This document shows positions 42,096-50,573 of a stretch of 64,000 nucleotides of DNA, in pieces. Both the position numbers and the translations under genes were made by a program. This DNA is from Alteribacter populi (GTDB lineage Bacteria; Bacillota; Bacilli; Bacillales; Salisediminibacteriaceae), in NCBI RefSeq assembly GCF_002352765.1, contig NZ_KZ293963.1, positions 1,882,368 to 1,946,367 of the forward strand. The letters are read 5' to 3'. The notes beneath the pieces were generated by a model. It saw nothing but the letters and a program-made list of their open reading frames with translations. It was not told the DNA's origin and ran no database searches. How positions within the stretch are numbered: the stretch's first letter is position 1; every line of letters starts with the position of its first letter.

Positions 42096-44144
42096 CTACA
42101 ATTGTAATTTCTTTATTTTTTCATAAAGTCCTGAACGACTTATCCCTAACAATTGGGCCGCTCTCGTTTTATTCCCTTTAGCTTTAAGAAGTGCTTTTTC
42201 TATTGCCGCTCGCTCTGCACTCGCTGCCATTTTTTCTTCAAGTGGACCTCCTTTAACTTCTTTACTTGCTTTATTAACAAGATAATCAGGTAAATCCTCT
42301 ACTTGAATTTTTCCGGTCTCAGCAAAGGTCATTCCTCTTTCTAAAATATTTTTAAGTTCACGAACATTTCCTGGCCAATCATAATTCAGCAATATTCGTT
42401 GCACCGGTTCAACCATGCCTGTAATCCCCGTACCAAGCATGCGATTTAATTGCTCCATCAATACATCGGATAATATCTTAATGTCACCTTTTCGCTCACG
42501 CAAAGGTGGAATTTGAAGTGAAATAACATTTAACCGGTAATAGAGGTCCTCACGAAATTCTCCGCTCTCTACCATTTCTTCTAAGTTCCGATTTGTAGCG
42601 GCGATGATTCGTACATCGACATGAATTCGCTCCGTACCTCCTACACGGTAAAACTCTCTTTCTTGTAATACTCTCAGCAATTTTGCTTGTAACGTTAATG
42701 ACATATCACCTATCTCATCTAAAAAAAGCGTACCCCCGTTGGCAAGATCAAACTTTCCAATTTTCCCTTTATGACGAGCACCCGTAAATGCTCCATTTTC
42801 ATATCCAAAAAACTCCGATTCTAGTAAATGCTCAGGAATTGCAGCACAGTTAACGATAACAAACGTTCCGTCCCTTCTAACACTACTGCTATGAATCGCA
42901 TGAGCAAACAGTTCTTTACCGGTACCACTTTCACCGCGTATCAATATCGTAGACCGTCCTTTGGCTGCTTTCCCTGCACTTTTCTTTAATTTTTCTACAC
43001 AAGGGTCACCACTTATAATTTGATCCCATGTGAATCGTGACGTTTCTGATTTTTGCAGTTGAGACCGATAATAATCTGCTTTCTTTTCTGCTTTATCCAG
43101 TTTAATAAACAAATTACTAACTTCATTCAATTGCCTGAACATCACTTTTCCTAGTGCCCCGATAATTTTTCCGTCTTGTTTAATTGGGATCCGATGTACG
43201 ATATACCTGATCCCATTAACCTCCATAAAATCACTTAACTCTGCTTCTCCTGTATCAAATACAGCTTGTACATTTAATTGAGGAAATACGCTTTCAATAG
43301 GCTTATGTAACACCTCACTTTTTTGTAAATTAAACAAATCAAGAAGTGGTGGGCTGACCATGGTAACCTTTTGTTGTTCATTGATCATAAGAATCCCATC
43401 ATAGGCATGATCAATAGCGGTATCTAATGTCTGTTTTAAGTTTTTTACCGTTTGTAATTCCTCTGCCATCCGCTCTAACTCAGTAATCTCCAGGAAAAGC
43501 GCAATGATTCCATGCGTTCCAGAAACGGTTTGATAGGGAGACAAGCGAAGCATCGTTTGATCTTCTCCAACGGACATCTTTGGAATATACGTCGATTCCT
43601 TTATATTTATGTCGCCTACTTGAGGGATAACAGTTCCGATTGCTTGCCCGATAATTTCATTTTTCGCTTTCTTCATCATCTGGATGCATTTGTCATTTGC
43701 GAAAATAACACTCTTCTGGTCATCTGTCATTAATACCCCAAGCTGGGAACTTTCCAAAACCGTTTCCAATTGTTCCTTTAATATATTTGAAGACTGTAAC
43801 AGGGCCATGACCATATCTGTTTTTCTTAAAAGTCCAATTACAACATCTTCTTCGTCTAAAATAACGCCAGTACCAACTGGGCTCTTTTTTACATTTTCAA
43901 TAACCTTTTCATAAGGAGTATTCAAAGACAATGATACGGTGTCACGTTTTATATAATTAAATATTGGTTGAGATAGCGATTTTTGTTCAAGAACCATTTC
44001 AAACAGGTTACTCCTAGTAAAAACACCAGTAAGCTTTCCTTCTGAGTCAGTTACAGGGAGGACATTCCACTTTCTTTGATTCATCATTTGAACAGCTTCA
44101 CTCATCGGTGCTTTCTCATGGATCGTGCCATTTACCGGAGTCAT
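42096..44144 (-). CDS. Sigma-54-dependent activator with CBS pair, two PAS domains, AAA+ and Fis HTH
   Basis: Enhancer-binding protein that remodels sigma-54 polymerase. Order: CBS pair (about 1-115; NVLPVTDSEGKLTGVFTRSN), PAS 1 (about 125-225), PAS 2 (about 240-345), AAA+ (about 380-610) with Walker A GESGTGKELFAHAI, GAFTGA loop and Walker B GGTLFLDEIGD, then Fis HTH (NKTRAAQLLGISRSGLYEKIKKL). CBS domains often bind adenosyl compounds, PAS a ligand, so it may sense an acyl-CoA or energy state. The ATG at 44142-44144 has no SD; an in-frame ATT at 44160-44162 has GGGGGG 6 bases upstream and would add NLKEI, natural CBS residues. It lies between its two apparent targets. Confidence 0.92.
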   Translation of the reverse strand: MTPVNGTIHEKAPMSEAVQMMNQRKWNVLPVTDSEGKLTGVFTRSNLFEMVLEQKSLSQPIFNYIKRDTVSLSLNTPYEKVIENVKKSPVGTGVILDEEDVVIGLLRKTDMVMALLQSSNILKEQLETVLESSQLGVLMTDDQKSVIFANDKCIQMMKKAKNEIIGQAIGTVIPQVGDINIKESTYIPKMSVGEDQTMLRLSPYQTVSGTHGIIALFLEITELERMAEELQTVKNLKQTLDTAIDHAYDGILMINEQQKVTMVSPPLLDLFNLQKSEVLHKPIESVFPQLNVQAVFDTGEAELSDFMEVNGIRYIVHRIPIKQDGKIIGALGKVMFRQLNEVSNLFIKLDKAEKKADYYRSQLQKSETSRFTWDQIISGDPCVEKLKKSAGKAAKGRSTILIRGESGTGKELFAHAIHSSSVRRDGTFVIVNCAAIPEHLLESEFFGYENGAFTGARHKGKIGKFDLANGGTLFLDEIGDMSLTLQAKLLRVLQEREFYRVGGTERIHVDVRIIAATNRNLEEMVESGEFREDLYYRLNVISLQIPPLRERKGDIKILSDVLMEQLNRMLGTGITGMVEPVQRILLNYDWPGNVRELKNILERGMTFAETGKIQVEDLPDYLVNKASKEVKGGPLEEKMAASAERAAIEKALLKAKGNKTRAAQLLGISRSGLYEKIKKLQL

Positions 44145-44314
44145 GATTTCTTTTAAGTTAATTACTATCCCCCCTATTTCTCGAGTCCTTTTATCCTATT
44201 GTATAACAAAATAGAGTAAATTTTTAGAATTATTGATTTATTAGTTCAGGAAATGTGCAAGCATGCGCTTGCCTAACGCTCAAAAAGCAACAAACTTTAC
44301 GAAAACAGCCATTA

Positions 44315-44352
44315 AAAAAAACAGAGGATGTGTAACACAACGCTCTGTTTTG
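44315..44352 (-). terminator. Terminator of the HSD10-like gene
   Basis: AAACAGAG (44319-44326) and CTCTGTTT (44343-44350) form the stem; the minus strand continues with a T-run. Confidence 0.8.
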
Positions 44353-44391
44353 ATCCCTAACTTTAATTGTATTTAGCTGTTAAAGTAAACT

Positions 44392-45159
44392 TTATTTCGG
44401 CTGCATTCTAATCGCTCCATCAAGACGGATAACTTCTCCATTTAACATCGGGTTTTCAATAATCGACTGTGCTAACTGAGCATATTCATGTGGTTGGCCA
44501 AGTCGGGAAGGGAAAGGTGTCATCGCACCTAAAGCTTTTCGGGCTTCTTCTGGTAGAGAAGAAAACATCGGTGTATCAAATAAGCCCGGTGCAATGGTCA
44601 TTACCCGAATTCCATAAACAGATAATTCCCTTGCAATTGGTAACGTCATCCCTACGACTCCTCCTTTTGAAGCACTGTATGCAGCTTGCCCTATTTGACC
44701 ATCAAATGCAGCCACTGAAGCTGTGTTAATAATCACCCCACGCTCACCATGCTCATTTGTTTCGTTATTTCTCATCTCCTCAGAAGCAAGTCGTATCACA
44801 TTAAAAGTACCAACCAGATTAATATTTATCACTTTAGAAAAGGAGTCAAGATTATGAATTCCTCTTTTACTTATCACCTTTTCTGCTACACCAATTCCAG
44901 CACAATTGATTACCGTATTAATAGAACCAAAATGATGGACGGCTTGATCGATCGCAGCCTTTACACTTACCTCATCGGCGACATTCGTTTCAACAAAAAG
45001 TGCCTGTTCTCCTAGTTCTCTTGCGAGGTCATTTCCCCTTTCTACAGATAAATCGAGAATTACACACTTTCCACCTTGCTTTACAATGTTTCTAACGACA
45101 GCTTCGCCAAGTCCTGAAGCCCCTCCAGTTACTACTGCAATCGTATTATTGACATTCAT
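44392..45159 (-). CDS. Short-chain dehydrogenase, 3-hydroxyacyl-CoA dehydrogenase type II (HSD10-like)
   Basis: NAD-dependent oxidation of 3-hydroxyacyl-CoA; the mammalian family member acts on 2-methyl-3-hydroxybutyryl-CoA. The 255 residues show TGGASGLGEAVVRNIV (NAD loop), INCAGIGVAEKVISKRGIHNLDSFSKVININLVGTFNVIRLA, catalytic Ser in IINTASVAAFDGQ and Tyr/Lys in QAAYSASKGGVVGMTLPIAREL, then VMTIAPGLFDTPMF. The insert around KVISKRGIHNL is characteristic of HSD10. It has its own sigma-54 promoter and activator site, so is in the regulon of the neighbouring activator. Confidence 0.9.
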   Translation of the reverse strand: MNVNNTIAVVTGGASGLGEAVVRNIVKQGGKCVILDLSVERGNDLARELGEQALFVETNVADEVSVKAAIDQAVHHFGSINTVINCAGIGVAEKVISKRGIHNLDSFSKVININLVGTFNVIRLASEEMRNNETNEHGERGVIINTASVAAFDGQIGQAAYSASKGGVVGMTLPIARELSVYGIRVMTIAPGLFDTPMFSSLPEEARKALGAMTPFPSRLGQPHEYAQLAQSIIENPMLNGEVIRLDGAIRMQPK

Positions 45160-45202
45160 TCTAATCCCTCCTTATTGTGTCCTAGCTACAAGAACAAGTT
45201 AA

Positions 45203-45219
45203 TGCAAATTTCATACCAA
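45203..45219 (-). promoter_or_regulatory. Sigma-54 (-24/-12) promoter of the HSD10-like gene
   Basis: TTGGTATGAAATTTGCA on the minus strand, GG and GC 10 bases apart, 44 bases upstream of the start codon. Confidence 0.85.
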
Positions 45220-45297
45220 CTAATATATCATTTAGGGGCTAGTACAGTAGGCTTTTTGGGAAGATGTGGGGGATTTGTCCAGATAAATAAAAAAATA

Positions 45298-45316
45298 CTG
45301 TCCAGAATTTAGACAG
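45298..45316 (-). promoter_or_regulatory. Upstream activator site for the HSD10-like gene
   Basis: CTGTCTA-AATTC-TGGACAG on the minus strand, same 7-5-7 layout and TGGACA half-site as at 42070-42088, 79 bases upstream of the -24 element. A further half-site CTGGACAA lies at 45276-45283. Confidence 0.75.
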
Positions 45317-45400
45317 TTGATTTTTCAAGCTATTTTTACTCTTAAAAAAGGGAATCTTTCTCAAAAAGAAACAAAATTCCCGAAAATAGCAAAGAGAAAA

Positions 45401-45428
45401 GACACTATTTCTTACAGGAAACAGTGTC
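45401..45428 (-). terminator. Terminator of the peptide transporter operon
   Basis: GACACTATTTC (45401-45411) and GAAACAGTGTC (45418-45428) pair with one mismatch; TTTTC follows on the minus strand. Confidence 0.8.
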
Positions 45429-45459
45429 AGTAAAAATGGTTATTCTATTGGTGATTACT

Positions 45460-46377
45460 CTAACTCTTCATTTTCGGATCAAGAGCATCACGGAGGCCAT
45501 CTCCAATCATATTAAAGCCTAATACGACGAGCATGATCGAAAAACCAGGGAACAGTACAGTCCAAGGTGCGCTTTGAATATACTGTCTAGAATCTGACAA
45601 CATCCGCCCCCATTCCGGGGTTGGTGGTTGAGCCCCTAATCCTAAGAATCCAAGTGCTGCGGCTTCCAAAATCGCTGTACCAAACCCAAGTGTGGATTGA
45701 ACAATAATCGGAGCGATACTATTAGGTAACACGTGATGAAATAGAATTCTTCCGCTTTTCATTCCTTGAGCCTTCGCAGCCATAATATATTCTTCCTGAC
45801 GAATGGAGATAACCTTCGACCGAACAAGTCTTCCAAAAATCGGGATATTAATGATCGCAATCGCTATTAACGCATTTTGTAACGATGGACCAAGAATGGA
45901 AACAATAGCAATGGCTAATAGAATACTAGGGAAAGCGAGCATAATATCAAAGATACGAGAAATAATCATATCAATCCAGCGTCCATAAAAGCCAGCTACG
46001 ATCCCTAATAACGAACCAAATATTAAAGCTCCCGTAACTGCAAAAAAACCGACCATTAAGGATATTCTAGCTCCATATACAATCCTTGTAAATATATCTC
46101 GTCCTAAGTCATCTGTACCAAACCAATATTGTGAGGAAGGACCTTGTAAACGGTCCGCTGCATTGAGAGTTTGGTAAGAATAGCTTGTAAGAAACGGTGC
46201 AAAGATTGCGACCGTGATAAAGAATAAAATTATAAAAAGACCGACCATCGCAAGCTTATTTTTTTTAAGCTGCCAATATGCTTCTCTCCAGGGAGAGATC
46301 GACTCTATTTTCGACTCAACTTGTGGCTTTTCAGGACCTGGAATGGGATGCTGTTGAGTTGGTTTGACGTTTTCCAT
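45460..46377 (-). CDS. dppC: Peptide/nickel-type ABC transporter permease (DppC-like)
   Basis: Inner-membrane permease of an oligopeptide/dipeptide importer. The 305 residues include an N-terminal cytoplasmic part with WREAYWQLKKNKLAMVGLFIILFFI, the OppC/DppC-type FGTDDLGRDIFTRIVYGARISLMVG, six hydrophobic segments and the EAA loop EEYIMAAKAQGMKSGRILFHHVLPNSIAPIIV. It ends the operon, 17 bases after DppB. Substrate is most likely peptides; related systems take up glutathione or nickel chelates. Confidence 0.9.
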   Translation of the reverse strand: MENVKPTQQHPIPGPEKPQVESKIESISPWREAYWQLKKNKLAMVGLFIILFFITVAIFAPFLTSYSYQTLNAADRLQGPSSQYWFGTDDLGRDIFTRIVYGARISLMVGFFAVTGALIFGSLLGIVAGFYGRWIDMIISRIFDIMLAFPSILLAIAIVSILGPSLQNALIAIAIINIPIFGRLVRSKVISIRQEEYIMAAKAQGMKSGRILFHHVLPNSIAPIIVQSTLGFGTAILEAAALGFLGLGAQPPTPEWGRMLSDSRQYIQSAPWTVLFPGFSIMLVVLGFNMIGDGLRDALDPKMKS

Positions 46378-46394
46378 TTTTCTCTCTCCCCTTC

Positions 46395-47405
46395 CTAGTA
46401 TTTAATTCGTGGATCAATATAGCTGTAGAGAAGATCGACGATTAAATTTATTAAAACGAACATCGTTGCGATCACTAAAATTCCAGATTGAATAACGGGA
46501 TAATCACGGTTTCCGATCGCTTCGTACACGTATCGACCAATACCTGGCCAACTAAAGATCGTTTCTGTTAAAATTGCACCTCCGAGAAGCGTTCCTGTCT
46601 GTAACCCTACGACAGTCAATACTGGGATGACCGCATTTTTAAAGCCATGACGGTAAATAACGGCAAATGTACGCGAACCTTTTGCTTGAATTGTACGGAT
46701 GTAGTCATTGCGTAGTACTTCAAGCATACTTGAACGGGTCATTCTCGCAATGATTGCCATCGGAATGGTTCCAAGAGCAATCCCAGGTAAAATTAAGTGT
46801 TTAAATGACGCCCACCATTGATCAGGCCGTCCGTTTAGCAATGTATCGATCAGGTAAAAATGAGTCGTTGTCTCAACCGGATCCCGTGGGTTTCCACGCC
46901 CAAACGCAGGAAGCCAACCTAACTCTTGAGCAAATATCCACTGTTCCATTAGTCCTAGCCAGAAGATTGGCATCGACACTCCGACAAGTGCAATCAGCAT
47001 ACTTAAGTAGTCAAACCAAGAGTTTTGCTTCCATGCACTAATAATTCCTGCATTCACCCCAACAACGACCGCAAAAATCATCGCAAATATCGTTAATTCA
47101 ATGGTTGCAGCCAAATAAGGTCGAATTTCCGTCGAAATCTCAGACCTTGTCCTAAGTGACGTCCCAAGATCTCCTTGAACGAGCCCTGCCATATAGTTCC
47201 CATATTGAACAAAGTAAGGTTCATTTATTCCTAACTGCTCTTCCAAACTAGCAATCGCTTGAGGCGTAGCTTGTTCACCTAAAATGGTTTGTGCAGGATT
47301 ACCAGGAATGAGGTGAATGATAGAAAAGGTGATCAAGGACATTCCGATCAAAACAGGAATTAACATGAGTAATCTTCGAATTGTATATGCAATCATAGTC
47401 TTCAC
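46395..47405 (-). CDS. dppB: Peptide/nickel-type ABC transporter permease (DppB-like)
   Basis: Permease partner of DppC, 336 residues. It starts MIAYTIRRLLMLIPVLIGMSLITFSIIHLIPGNPA, the hallmark of OppB/DppB proteins, and contains the EAA loop RNDYIRTIQAKGSRTFAVIYRHGFKNAVIPVLTV and a final segment IVDLLYSYIDPRIKY. The open frame gives MKTMIAYTIRR; MIAYTIRR is also possible. Between it and the binding-protein gene is a 258-base stretch with an inverted-repeat element and a hairpin, so its level may be lower than that of the binding protein. Confidence 0.9.
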   Translation of the reverse strand: MKTMIAYTIRRLLMLIPVLIGMSLITFSIIHLIPGNPAQTILGEQATPQAIASLEEQLGINEPYFVQYGNYMAGLVQGDLGTSLRTRSEISTEIRPYLAATIELTIFAMIFAVVVGVNAGIISAWKQNSWFDYLSMLIALVGVSMPIFWLGLMEQWIFAQELGWLPAFGRGNPRDPVETTTHFYLIDTLLNGRPDQWWASFKHLILPGIALGTIPMAIIARMTRSSMLEVLRNDYIRTIQAKGSRTFAVIYRHGFKNAVIPVLTVVGLQTGTLLGGAILTETIFSWPGIGRYVYEAIGNRDYPVIQSGILVIATMFVLINLIVDLLYSYIDPRIKY

Positions 47406-47440
47406 CTCTTGCTTCCATTCAACTATGTATCTAACCCTAA

Positions 47441-47585
47441 CTTTCTTTTATAGAGGATGTTCAAAAAACAGGTAACCCAGCGGGTAAGTTTACTTCAAGA
47501 AGCACTAATGTATCCGTTTTCATATGGCTTTATTTCTTACTTCCTGGCTTGTTGTCCACCTGTTTGAACACCCTATAAAAGAAAG
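47441..47585. mobile_element. Small MITE-like inverted-repeat element in the transporter operon
   Basis: Left arm CTTTCTTTTATAG, GG, TGTTCAAA, CAGGT (47441-47473) matches the complement of the right arm ACCTGTTTGAACA, CCTATAAAAGAAAG (47558-47585), with small indels. The 145-bp element contains no gene. TGTTCAAA-type ends are common in Bacillaceae intergenic repeats. Confidence 0.65.
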
Positions 47586-47646
47586 AGGGCAGGAAATCGC
47601 TTTTGGTGGAATATTCCGCTCAAAAGTTCTTTCAAAACCTGCCCTC
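47585..47646 (-). terminator. Large nested hairpin after the binding-protein gene
   Basis: GAGGGCAGG (47585-47593) pairs with CCTGCCCTC (47638-47646); inside are CTTTTG/CAAAAG and the palindrome GGAATATTCC (47608-47617). It lies just after the binding-protein stop and is likely to attenuate transcription or protect the 3' end, setting a high ratio of binding protein to permease. Confidence 0.65.
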
Positions 47647-47663
47647 ATCAGGCTTGATATTTA

Positions 47664-49370
47664 TTATTCTGTCAGTTCAACTTCTAATAACGTTTCACTT
47701 GTAGACGGGTGAGGTACATACCCTTGAACTCTGTCACTACCAGCAAGTACTGGAGTTGTGTGTACTAACGGAACTAATGGAGCATCTTCATGGATGACTT
47801 CTTGAGCCTCTTCATAAAGAGCAATACGTTCCTCTTCTTCTACACTTACCTTAGCACTGTCAAAGAGATCATCTACTTCATCACTTCGGTAAAATGTTCG
47901 GTTACCACCAGGAATTGCACTTCCATGTAACAGGTTACTAAAGAAATAGTCAGGGTCACCGTTTACGCCAGACCAACCTAGCATAAACACATCCTGCTCA
48001 CCTTGTTCAGTACGCTCTAAATAGGTCGCCCATTCCATTGATACGATGTTTGCTGTTACACCAATTTCAGCAAAATTGGCTTGAATAACCTCAGCTGCAC
48101 GTTCTGGGTCCGGCATATATGGTCTTGCAACTGGCATCGTCCATAAATCAAACTCCAATCCATCAGCGTGCCCTGCTTCATCAAGAAGCGCTTGTGCTTC
48201 GTCTGGATCGTAGGCATATTCTTCAATGCTATCGTTATACCCCATATATCCAGGCGGGATAAGGTTTTTCGCTGGCTCAGCAAGACCTGCATACAAGGAG
48301 GTGATCAATGCTTCTTTGTCAATCGCATGGTTAAAAGCACGACGTACCAATGGATCATCGAAAGGCTCTTTATCCATGTTAAAACCAAGGTACCCAATAT
48401 TATTTGTCGCGCGTTCAAAGACCGTTAATTCAGGTTCGGATTCAATCATTTCTACATCATCAGGATTTAAACCATCCATAATGTCGATTTCTCCAGAACG
48501 AAGGGCCGTCAAGCGCGCAGCGTTATCAGGAATTACCTGGAAAATAACTTGATCAAGCTTAGGTAAACCTTCTTGCCAGTAATCTTCATACTTTTCTAGA
48601 ACAATACTGTCATCACGTGACCAACTCACAAATTGAAATGGACCTGTACCAACAGGATTTTCATTAATTTCACTTCCATACTCTTCAAATGCAGCAGGAG
48701 AAGTCATCGCGAAATAGCTCATCCCCATATTCTGTATGAAAGATCCTAGTTGTTCTGATAACACAAACTCTACTTCATGGTCACCAAGAACGTTAATTTC
48801 ATCGATCACATGACCATCGTCACCTTTGAACCCGCCAAATTGCTGTCCATAAACGCTATAAGCATAGCCTTCATCAGCAAAGTTATACTCGTGATCCGGG
48901 TCTGCCCAACGTTCAAAGTTAATTTTTACAGCTTCAGCATTAAAGTCTGTTCCATCATGGAATGTGACACCTTCACGTAATTGGAACGTAAAAGTTAAAC
49001 CATCATCTGAAACATCCCAATCTTCAGCTAAACCAGGACCAATTTCAAATGAATCCTCATCGAACTCTATAAGCGTTTCATAGATTTGTTTTGTAACACG
49101 AGAAGATTCTCCATCGGTTACACTAGCGTAATCGAGACTTACAGAGTCCCCACCACGAGCAAAGATTAACGTTTGATCCGCTGCGGCTTCACCTGCAGCT
49201 TCATCTTCACTTTCTTCACTATCATCACCATCGGCTTCCTCAGTATCATCTGCTGTTTCTTCGTCATCTCCTCCACCGTCTCCATCAGCAGGCTCATCCT
49301 CACCGCCACAGGCTGCAAGTACAAACACTAGCGCTAATGAAAGCAACATCAACCACAGTTTACTATTCAT
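47664..49370 (-). CDS. dppA: Peptide-type ABC transporter substrate-binding lipoprotein (DppA-like)
   Basis: Extracytoplasmic binding protein (SBP family 5), 568 residues. Signal MNSKLWLMLLSLALVFVLAAC with lipobox and Cys21. Residues 22-70 are an extreme Asp/Glu/Gly/Ala linker (for example ADDTEEADGDDSEESEDEAA) that lacks basic residues. The folded domain has IYETLIEFDEDSFEIGPGLAEDW, TFTFQLREGVTFHDGTDFNAEAVKINFER and NPVGTGPFQFVSW. Acid-rich surface linkers are typical of proteins exposed to high salt or pH. Specificity among dipeptide, oligopeptide and glutathione binders is unresolved. Confidence 0.92.
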   Translation of the reverse strand: MNSKLWLMLLSLALVFVLAACGGEDEPADGDGGGDDEETADDTEEADGDDSEESEDEAAGEAAADQTLIFARGGDSVSLDYASVTDGESSRVTKQIYETLIEFDEDSFEIGPGLAEDWDVSDDGLTFTFQLREGVTFHDGTDFNAEAVKINFERWADPDHEYNFADEGYAYSVYGQQFGGFKGDDGHVIDEINVLGDHEVEFVLSEQLGSFIQNMGMSYFAMTSPAAFEEYGSEINENPVGTGPFQFVSWSRDDSIVLEKYEDYWQEGLPKLDQVIFQVIPDNAARLTALRSGEIDIMDGLNPDDVEMIESEPELTVFERATNNIGYLGFNMDKEPFDDPLVRRAFNHAIDKEALITSLYAGLAEPAKNLIPPGYMGYNDSIEEYAYDPDEAQALLDEAGHADGLEFDLWTMPVARPYMPDPERAAEVIQANFAEIGVTANIVSMEWATYLERTEQGEQDVFMLGWSGVNGDPDYFFSNLLHGSAIPGGNRTFYRSDEVDDLFDSAKVSVEEEERIALYEEAQEVIHEDAPLVPLVHTTPVLAGSDRVQGYVPHPSTSETLLEVELTE

Positions 49371-49419
49371 CCTTTTTCCCCCTCTTTTAATTTAATCTTT
49401 TAATATTTAATATTGTAGT

Positions 49420-50406
49420 CTATCCCTGCTTTACGTCATCGTTGTAAAGGTGACAGGCTACAAAATGGTTATCAGAAATTTCTTGAAATTCCGGCCGTAT
49501 CTCACTACAAATATCCATACATTCAGGGCAGCGCGTATGAAAAGCACACCCCGATGGTGGGTTAGAAGGGCTTGGAACATCTCCTTCTAAAATGATTCGA
49601 TCTTTTTTGACATCCGGATCCGGATTTGGAACCGCCGATAGTAACGATTTTGTATAAGGATGAAGTGGGTTATCATACAACTCTTCATTTGTTGTTAATT
49701 CTACTAATCTTCCTAAATACATTACGCCAATTCGATCACTAATATGTTTAACAACACTTAAATCATGAGCAATAAATAGATAAGTTAACCCAAACTCTTC
49801 TTGGAGATCTTCCATCAAGTTTAAAATTTGCGATTGGATTGAAACATCTAAAGCTGAGACGGGTTCATCACAAACAATGAGCTTAGGATTGACAATAAGG
49901 GCTCGGGCGATTCCAATCCGCTGACGCTGTCCACCGCTGAACTGGTGAGGATAACGAGAGGCGTGATCACCAGGCAATCCAACGATCTCCAAAATCTCTT
50001 TTACCTTTTTTAGACGTTCTTCTTTATCCCCAATCCCGTGAACAATGAGAGGTTCGCCGAGAATTTTTTCAACTTTATGTCGTGGATTTAGTGATGCATA
50101 CGGATCTTGAAAGATAATTTGCATGTCTCTCCGCATTTTTCGCATTTCATCTTCATTAAGTTTCGTAACATCTTTACCGTCGAACATGACCTGTCCTTCA
50201 GTAGGGTCAATGAGCCTTAAAAGGGTTTTTCCTGTTGTGGATTTTCCGCAACCGGATTCTCCAACAATACCTAAAACTTCCCCCTCAAAAACGTCGAATG
50301 ATACATCATCAACCGCTTTTACTTCTCCAACTTTTTTGGAGAAAACTCCACCTGTTACATCAAAATATTTTTTTAAACCTTTGACTTCGAGTAATGGTTT
50401 AGACAT
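49420..50406 (-). CDS. dppF: Peptide ABC transporter ATP-binding protein (DppF-like)
   Basis: ATPase subunit of 328 residues. Walker A in LGIVGESGCGKSTTGKTLLRLI, signature in YPHQFSGGQRQRIGIARALIVNPKLIVCDEPVSALDVSIQ with Walker B, His switch in YLFIAHDLSVVKHISDR. The C-terminal oligopeptide-transporter domain has HPYTKSLLSAVPNPDP and an iron-sulfur-like cysteine set (CAFHTRCPECMDIC...C). Its position after DppD and before DppA is a common Bacillus order. Confidence 0.93.
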   Translation of the reverse strand: MSKPLLEVKGLKKYFDVTGGVFSKKVGEVKAVDDVSFDVFEGEVLGIVGESGCGKSTTGKTLLRLIDPTEGQVMFDGKDVTKLNEDEMRKMRRDMQIIFQDPYASLNPRHKVEKILGEPLIVHGIGDKEERLKKVKEILEIVGLPGDHASRYPHQFSGGQRQRIGIARALIVNPKLIVCDEPVSALDVSIQSQILNLMEDLQEEFGLTYLFIAHDLSVVKHISDRIGVMYLGRLVELTTNEELYDNPLHPYTKSLLSAVPNPDPDVKKDRIILEGDVPSPSNPPSGCAFHTRCPECMDICSEIRPEFQEISDNHFVACHLYNDDVKQG

Positions 50407-50426
50407 GAGTTACCTCCGCTTCTTCA

Positions 50427-50550
50427 TAAAGGATGTTATAAAAAGTTCGGGAAAAATCGCGAAATAAGGAGCTTCTTCTAAGGATCGCCACGTCATGTGT
50501 CGAACGAAGAAGTCACTATCCAGGGAAGCTCATGGAGTCGCAACTCCAGT
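50427..50550. repeat. Dispersed repeat in the DppD-DppF gap
   Basis: AGGATGTTATAAAAAGTTCG, inner arms CTTCTTC (50472-50478) and GAAGAAG (50506-50512) around GCCACGTCATGTGTC, and a small hairpin GGAGT/ACTCC (50534-50547). It resembles degraded Bacillaceae TGTTCAAAAAGTC repeats. An end-like GACTTTTTGAACATG also occurs at 57738-57752. Confidence 0.5.
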
Positions 50551-50573
50551 CCTTATGTATTAATACGATACAC

